A stretch of DNA of 64,000 nt from Alitta virens (Eukaryota; Annelida; Polychaeta; Phyllodocida; Nereididae), in NCBI GenBank assembly GCA_932294295.1, contig OW028585.1, positions 15,998,360 to 16,062,359 on the forward strand, in the 5' to 3' direction. Made by a program: the position numbers and the translations under genes. Under the pieces are notes generated by a model. The model searched no databases and was not told where the DNA came from. It saw only the letters and a program-made list of their open reading frames with translations. Positions 58,895-64,000 of the stretch are shown in pieces. How positions within the stretch are numbered: the stretch's first letter is position 1; every line of letters begins with the position of its first letter.

Positions 58895-58971
58895 AGGGAT
58901 CCCCCCCTTCAACCATGACACTGCTCGCATATGTTCCAGACATTTCTCGCAGGATTGTCTACAGATGACAG
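58895..58971 (+). CDS. Possible THAP-domain exon fragment
   Basis: A 77-bp open segment between a pyrimidine-rich acceptor (TTTTTCTTGTGCAAG) and a donor (GTTAGT). Its frame reads ARICSRHFSQDCLQMT, which resembles the C-x2-H-F half of the THAP zinc-binding DNA-binding domain. It ends in phase 1, whereas the exon at 62873 opens in phase 0, so at least one further exon would be needed to join them. The expected upstream C-x(2-4)-C half was not found with a compatible phase. It may be an isolated transposon-derived fragment. Confidence 0.35.
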
Positions 58972-59010
58972 GTTAGTTACTAATGTGAAATTTAACTGGA
59001 TCATAGCCTA

Positions 59011-59961
59011 TTTAATATGTAGCTGTCAATGCCAGGAGTGAGCGAAGCTATATGTATATTTATGTCAACTTAAAGTTACTGTGTCTCCAGATTTAGCACA
59101 TTCAAGTATTTATATATATACAAATGCTGCCTTCTTGTCTTATGATATTTTTTACCATTACACATGCCCACTTTTGCACAACAATTTAGTCTTAATTTAC
59201 AATAAATAATTTAAGTATTAGTTTTTCATGCCGTCATACCCAGTGTGTATCCAATGTTTTAGTCTGGATTTTCTCTCAATGTAAGATTTATTTTTTGTAA
59301 TAATGTCTGATAAAATCATTAGTTAACACACAAATTTAGTATGCCCTGAATATTTCTGGCGGGGAATTTTGCATCCAACAGAAATATTGGCCCATTAGTT
59401 ATTTTCAACTATTTGATGAGTTTTAGCAAATTGCAAATTTGACAGAGTGCAGCTTTAAATCTCAACTATTAATTAGACTTCATGTAGGTTTTTAAATTTT
59501 CAAAATCGGACAATAGATAACAATTTTAGAGGCAAAAGAAGTCAGATAATTGTAATGCGTTTCTCAGCCGCCAGGGGCGCTGCGATCGCTTACAACTGCC
59601 CCCTGGTGTGATAAAACGTCATCGCAACAATGTCATTGGCGCGAGCGTGATCGATTCAAGATGATTTGTTATTCATATCTGGTGAGTTCCCCTTCTAAAT
59701 AAACCCTATTTCTAGTCACAGTTAGAACTTTTGAACCGACGACGTTGTTATGACATGATGACGTAGTCTCGTTCTGGACCATTTGGCAAAAAAAACGATA
59801 ATAAGTTGATCTTCCATAGGATTACATGTATTTTTGAAACAGCGATAATAAGTGAAATCAATTTTTAACCAGTTCCGGTTGGCTTGTCCACTGTGTAGCC
59901 TATCGTCTACGGGAAGTGAGCTGCGCTCGCCGCCTGTGGCCACGGAGCTTTGCTCATATTA
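59011..59961. repeat. 0.95-kb dispersed repeat, copy B
   Basis: Second copy of 48790-49721; has extra sequence near 59290-59355 and lacks about 77 bp near 59728. It begins 40 bp after the THAP-like exon. Confidence 0.8.
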
Positions 59962-59980
59962 GATATACCTAAAGACAATA

Positions 59981-60018
<38 letters not shown>

Positions 60019-61276
60019 AAACCTGAATATATTATCTTTAAGTGAATGTTATAGTTATATAGTCCACATAAATAAATAATGTTTGTAAGGTTGATTAATT
60101 AATTTGTGGTACTAGTTTGGATAGCGATGTCATGTCACACCAGAAAAGTATATAAGACTGAAATTCAGACGTATTTAAATTTATTGTACCAAACAGTTTT
60201 CAGAAAATACCTAACTATGTCCTAAGTAGCAATTTTGGTCTACATGGTTAGCGACTGTCATACCACATGCCATTTATTGGAAATAGCATGAAAATTAGTG
60301 ACATTAAATTTCAGTGTCTAAACAAAATCCAGAAAAATGCATATTTATCATTGACAAAGAATGACTTAGTTAGATATTCTGTCGTATGTTTAAAATCCCA
60401 TGATGTTTCATTAGCATCACTGTCGCGGTCAATTTCACTGAAGTGATTTATTCAACTGGTGTTGATGTTGTATTGAAGTCATTGATGTTATCCATAGATT
60501 AAAAAGCTGTTTCTGTTGGTAACATTTTCTGACACAGGAGAAATCGACTACACCAACACACAGATTTGTTTGTAAACAAAAGTACGTGCTTGCATTAGGC
60601 CACGCCCACATCTATTTATAGCCTGGTGCTATTTTAGGGTTTTCCTGAAAATAACGTTCGGCCTCCTCTTTCTTTACTGATATCTTATCAATGGACTGCA
60701 GGTTGGTTGTTTGCATTACTGTTAGTTCATATTTCCTTCTGCAATTAAGCTTATTTCATCCCCTTCTGCTCGTTGCTTGCGTAGTCTTACTGATGAACAA
60801 TGAGGCCTTATGCATTAATTTCTAAGGCCTAAGCACCACAGCCAATCACAGAGTCTGTTAGAGCTCGTTGCCTTGCAAAATGGCCTTGCAAAGAAATAAG
60901 CTCCACTCTGATTGGTCGAACGTTCATTTAGTTGACAAGCCTCATGGCAATGGACATGGCTCCCATCATGTCCCATGAAACATTCAAAACCATAGTTCTA
61001 CTGCTTGTCCAGTCTTGGAATCACCTAGAAGTGGTCATTACGGAGTTCTAACGTGAGTTTCTTCAAGTTTGTCAGGAAAATCCTAAATAAAGAACGATTT
61101 TTGTGTAAGTAGGTCATTATTATTTTGTGCGCATCATGGCCGCGCAGAAGAATATCTAGGACAACATAGTACCAATCTGGTCATTTCAAAAAACGGTCGT
61201 CAGTAGGCCATTTTTGCCAATCTCTAGACCTAAAAGCCCTACAGGCGGCCCCTACGGGACCGCTCCTGCGGCCTAT
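59962..61276. repeat. 1.3-kb dispersed repeat, copy 2
   Basis: Starts with a TA microsatellite (59982-60015), then matches 25965-27274 in order. The right part ends CTCCTGCGGCCTATA. Confidence 0.65.
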
Positions 61277-61305
61277 AATGATAATGATTGCTGTCAATAG
61301 AAATA

Positions 61306-61567
61306 CAGTCAAACCTATGCTATGTTAAACGGTCACCTAAGCAAGCATAAAAGGGAATGAGCAATGTGGCCATTCAACTGACATATGTTGTTGCCAATTG
61401 TTGGTCACCTATTACCAATGTACATAATATTGTTGCTGCAGGCAATTTAAGATAGCAGTGGTGATATGCAGGTCATTCAACTGACTGCTTAAGATAGGTG
61501 AGGATGGCCATTTAAGGGGTGAGACAATGTATAAAGGTGGCCCTTAGGTTTAGGGCAGGTTTGACTG
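61306..61567. mobile_element. pogo/Tc1-like MITE
   Basis: Ends CAGTCAAACCT and AGGTTTGACTG between TA dinucleotides (61304-61305, 61568-61569), 262 bp, with GGTCACC / GGTGGCC inner motifs. CAGT ends with TA duplication fit pogo-type Tc1/mariner. Confidence 0.65.
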
Positions 61568-61844
61568 TAGTCTGTTAAATTAGAAGAAATTTTTAAAATT
61601 AGGCAACAGTTCTGGTCTGATACCTTTTTTTAACTTGCTTTACTAGCAAGGGGCTACAAGCTAGTTCCTTATAGCATGCCCACACTTTTCATGCCTGGCA
61701 ACACAACAAAGCAGAGAAAACCTCCTGTAAGATCATAAAATGTTGTGTTATCTCTGCTTTTGAATTCGGAGGTATTTGTTATATATTGTCAAATGTTGGG
61801 TTGTATATTTTGCATTTACCATTGGTTTTGCATTTATAGTTATT

Positions 61845-62374
61845 AGCTCTGCCCCCGGAGGGGCAGAGGTTTTGTTATTAGGTACCTACATCTATCTCGC
61901 GAGATGACGTCGCCTACCCACAAAAACTTACGATCTGTGATAGCAGAATTTACATGCCGTCTTTCGCTACATCCCGTGGTTTAACGCTACATATTCCCCT
62001 TATACAGGCCGCTATTGCTGTTCAGCATGTTTCGTGGCTCCATTATCCTACAAAACACGTATTTTCTGCCAGCCTGTGGCCTTTCCACTGCTGCGTAGTC
62101 TCGCCATAGCGCGAGAGCGGTGTATGACGTCATCAAGGGAATACCCATTGGGGGAAGCCCACAGTCCTCATGTATTCGTCGCGAAAATGGTTCTTGGCCC
62201 GGTATGCACCCGTCAGTATGACGTCATCAAGGGAATTCCCATTGGGGGAAGCCCACGCTCCGCGAAGTTCACTGCTAGTAATAACTAGTATACACTTGAC
62301 AGCCAAAGTGGCGGGGAACCTTGCAATTTCGATCCCATTGGGGATCACAGTCTTCTAATCCTATGGGCAGAGCT
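61845..62374. repeat. Inverted-end repeat with an internal duplication
   Basis: Bounded by AGCTCTGCCC and GGGCAGAGCT. Inside, TATGACGTCATCAAGGGAAT plus CCCATTGGGGGAAGCCCAC occurs twice (62123-62162 and 62217-62256). Confidence 0.6.
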
Positions 62375-62872
62375 CCGCACATCCCATGTGCATTCTAGTT
62401 TGTTTTTTGTTTGTCACACATGTTTTTTCAAAACACTGCACGTGCGACAGTGAAACTGTGAGCCTGTGACAATCAGCAAAGTTGCTGCAATCAATGCAGT
62501 TGCTTGAAATCAAATGTTTTGATTCTGCCCCTAGCTGGTGTTATTATCGCCTGCAACTTCGCTGACAGCTACAACTTCGCTGTCGTGCATTGTATCAGCT
62601 AGATTTTCCAAAGTAAAGACAACCTAAGTGAAATACATGTGACTTTTCGGTTCATATATTATTGAGGGCTAATGTGACCTATTCAATAATTTAAATATTG
62701 TAGTATTTTACTTAACTAGAAAATGAAGTAAGAAAAAAAGTCACAAAGGAAAATAAATTTGTTAAGAGAAGAACATTTGGTTGATAATTATGATAGTTGA
62801 TCTATGCAGCACACCAGGTCATTATACTCTAATACTAGAGAAGTAAGATGTCTGTAATTTGTTTTGTTTCAG
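62375..62872. other. Non-coding sequence before the last gene's exons
   Basis: No exon recognised; presumably intron of the gene at 62873-63935. Confidence 0.4.
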
Positions 62873-63935
62873 GTTGAGAGGCCACCTCCACCTATTCCAG
62901 AGAGGGTCTGGTATGAAAGCCTGGATGAGGTTAGGAGGGATGCTTCAGCGTTAGTCCTGCCATGGGTACACCTGAACAAATCAGAAGGACGTGTGTGTCG
63001 GCAAACTGCACGACAGCAAGTTTCTGTATACCAAAATAGATATCTCCGCTGATTTCACAGCAGATGTATTCATACGAGGTAATGTATTGCTATTTTTATG
63101 ACGTGCAGATTTGTATTTACTAATAGGAACAATTTCCAAAAAATGAGACAATAACTTATTCATACTGAATTTGCAGGTTGCAAGATATTGCAAGAGGACG
63201 TTGCAAAGATCGGTTTGAAGCAGCTCCTGTATAATGTGGAGGCTTTGTCACTATGTCCTGGTGTTACAGAGAGGGAACTCCAAAATCAACCTGAAGTCCT
63301 CCATGAAAAGTGGTTTCGTGAAACCTACTTTGAAGGTACGTGTTATCAAAGCTTTGCTAATTTGGCATTATTGTCAAAATGCCTTCTTAGTCTGACTAAT
63401 AATTTTCACTAGGCTACCAAAAAAAAGTTATTATTCTGTAATCTCTATACACATTTTTGCTCACACGGAGGTAGAGCTTTGATAAAAAGTGAGTTCCTGG
63501 GAGTACATAAAAATATAGATTTAACATTTGCATATCAAAGCCAAGGCTTGTAATTGAGCGAATTTGGTAATCAAATATTGGTAAGAAATGAAAGTTCTAA
63601 AAAAGTTGTTTTTTCATACAGGTGGTGCCGTTATCTCTGTGATACGTGCCAAGGAATGTTCCCAGATCAGTGACCATCCTGGGAAAACATGTGTGAAGTG
63701 CATGGATACAAGAGCTCTACTGCTGAAGAGGAATAGACCCGGACCTACCCTTCTTCATCCAAAGGCGCCAATGTCCAAATTAAAGAACAAGAATCTGCTT
63801 GTAGATGAGGTGGCCAATCTGCGCAGACACCAAAAAGAACTGGAGCAGAAAATAGCAGATGAGAGTGTCAATGTCTCAACCGATGTTCATGAAGACCTGC
63901 TCCAGTTCTATAAGACCAAGCTGGTGAAAGAGTAG
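62873..63935 (+). CDS. Last three exons of an unrecognised gene, with a 2-bp frame break
   Basis: Three exons with good splice sites: 62873-63078, 63177-63335 and 63622-63935 (stop TAG), followed 58 bp later by an AATAAA signal. The junctions of the last two introns are phase-consistent. Exon 62873-63078 opens in one frame (ERPPPPIPERVWYESLDEV) and must finish in another (KLHDSKFLYTKIDISADF) to meet the next exon. The switch falls in the GTGTGTGT run at 62990-62997, so a 2-bp loss there is likely. The last exon has a CVKC motif near its start and a lysine- and glutamate-rich, coiled-coil-like tail (LRRHQKELEQKIADE). No family is recognised with confidence; a domesticated transposon or THAP-type protein is possible. 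The 5' end is not identified. Confidence 0.5.
62990..62997 (+). other. Frame break in a GT run
   Basis: The reading frame before this GT dinucleotide run and the frame after it differ by two bases. One more GT unit would make the exon continuous and phase-correct with the next exon. It is a slippage-prone site, so this may be a real mutation, a population variant or a sequencing error. Confidence 0.55.
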
Positions 63936-63992
63936 ATGAGCCCGTTTGTACGCTTGTTTTGGGAAGAGCAAGAAAAAGCTTTTACCCAGAAA

Positions 63993-63998
63993 AATAAA
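63993..63998 (+). promoter_or_regulatory. Polyadenylation signal AATAAA
   Basis: Canonical hexamer 58 bp after the stop codon at 63933-63935, consistent with the end of a transcribed gene just inside the window edge. Confidence 0.6.
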
Positions 63999-64000
63999 GG

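Noticed and set aside
58586..58976. Dense overlapping frames on both strands
   Set aside because: Only the short THAP-like exon on the plus strand has any motif; the others are GC-rich chance frames.

Overview
The window is nuclear DNA of an animal, most likely a marine invertebrate. It is AT-rich, has multi-exon genes with GT-AG introns of up to 9 kb, and is densely filled with transposon debris. It carries a mitochondrial alternative oxidase ending in the C-terminal motif typical of animal AOX (NPYRPGE), a protein family absent from vertebrates and most insects. The phylum cannot be fixed from the sequence alone; tunicates, echinoderms, hemichordates, molluscs, cnidarians and others carry AOX.

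Layout. At 2659-22948 (minus) lies a complete nine-exon AOX gene. Head-to-head with it, across a 552-bp spacer, HUS1 runs at 23501-37221 (plus) as a complete eight-exon gene. HUS1 encodes one subunit of the 9-1-1 DNA-damage checkpoint clamp. The AOX side of the spacer has a TATA box, a perfect palindromic CRE and a short uORF. At 45806-57005 (minus) lies a five-exon gene for an ankyrin-repeat protein fused to a cGAS/Mab-21-like nucleotidyltransferase, i.e. a candidate cGAS-like receptor with its three catalytic acidic residues retained. At the right edge, 62873-63935 (plus) holds the last three exons of an unrecognised gene that carries a 2-bp frame break. A THAP-like exon at 58895-58971 may or may not belong to it.

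Mobile DNA. AOX intron 3 (9.3 kb) holds a nested structure. The N-terminal zinc-finger and exonuclease part of a family-B (protein-primed type) DNA polymerase gene from a selfish element is split by a very young Ty3/gypsy retrotransposon (10956-15980; LTRs identical by eye, CTCCC target duplication, one intact gag-pol frame, tRNA-Leu-type primer site). The polymerase fragment stops about 60 bp from the AOX exon 4 splice acceptor, so one long reading frame runs from transposon straight into AOX coding sequence. A second, degraded Ty3/gypsy element (40678-45344, minus, TATAT target duplication) lies between HUS1 and the nucleotidyltransferase gene. Introns and spacers also hold many short inverted-repeat elements (hAT-like, pogo/Tc1-like, foldbacks, a family with 5-bp duplications), two large dispersed repeats present two to three times, and several minisatellites.

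Exon boundaries were worked out by reading splice signals and codon phase by eye. All junctions of AOX and HUS1 are phase-consistent and the proteins are full length (368 and 283 residues). The first three exons of the nucleotidyltransferase gene rest on phase and open frame only.
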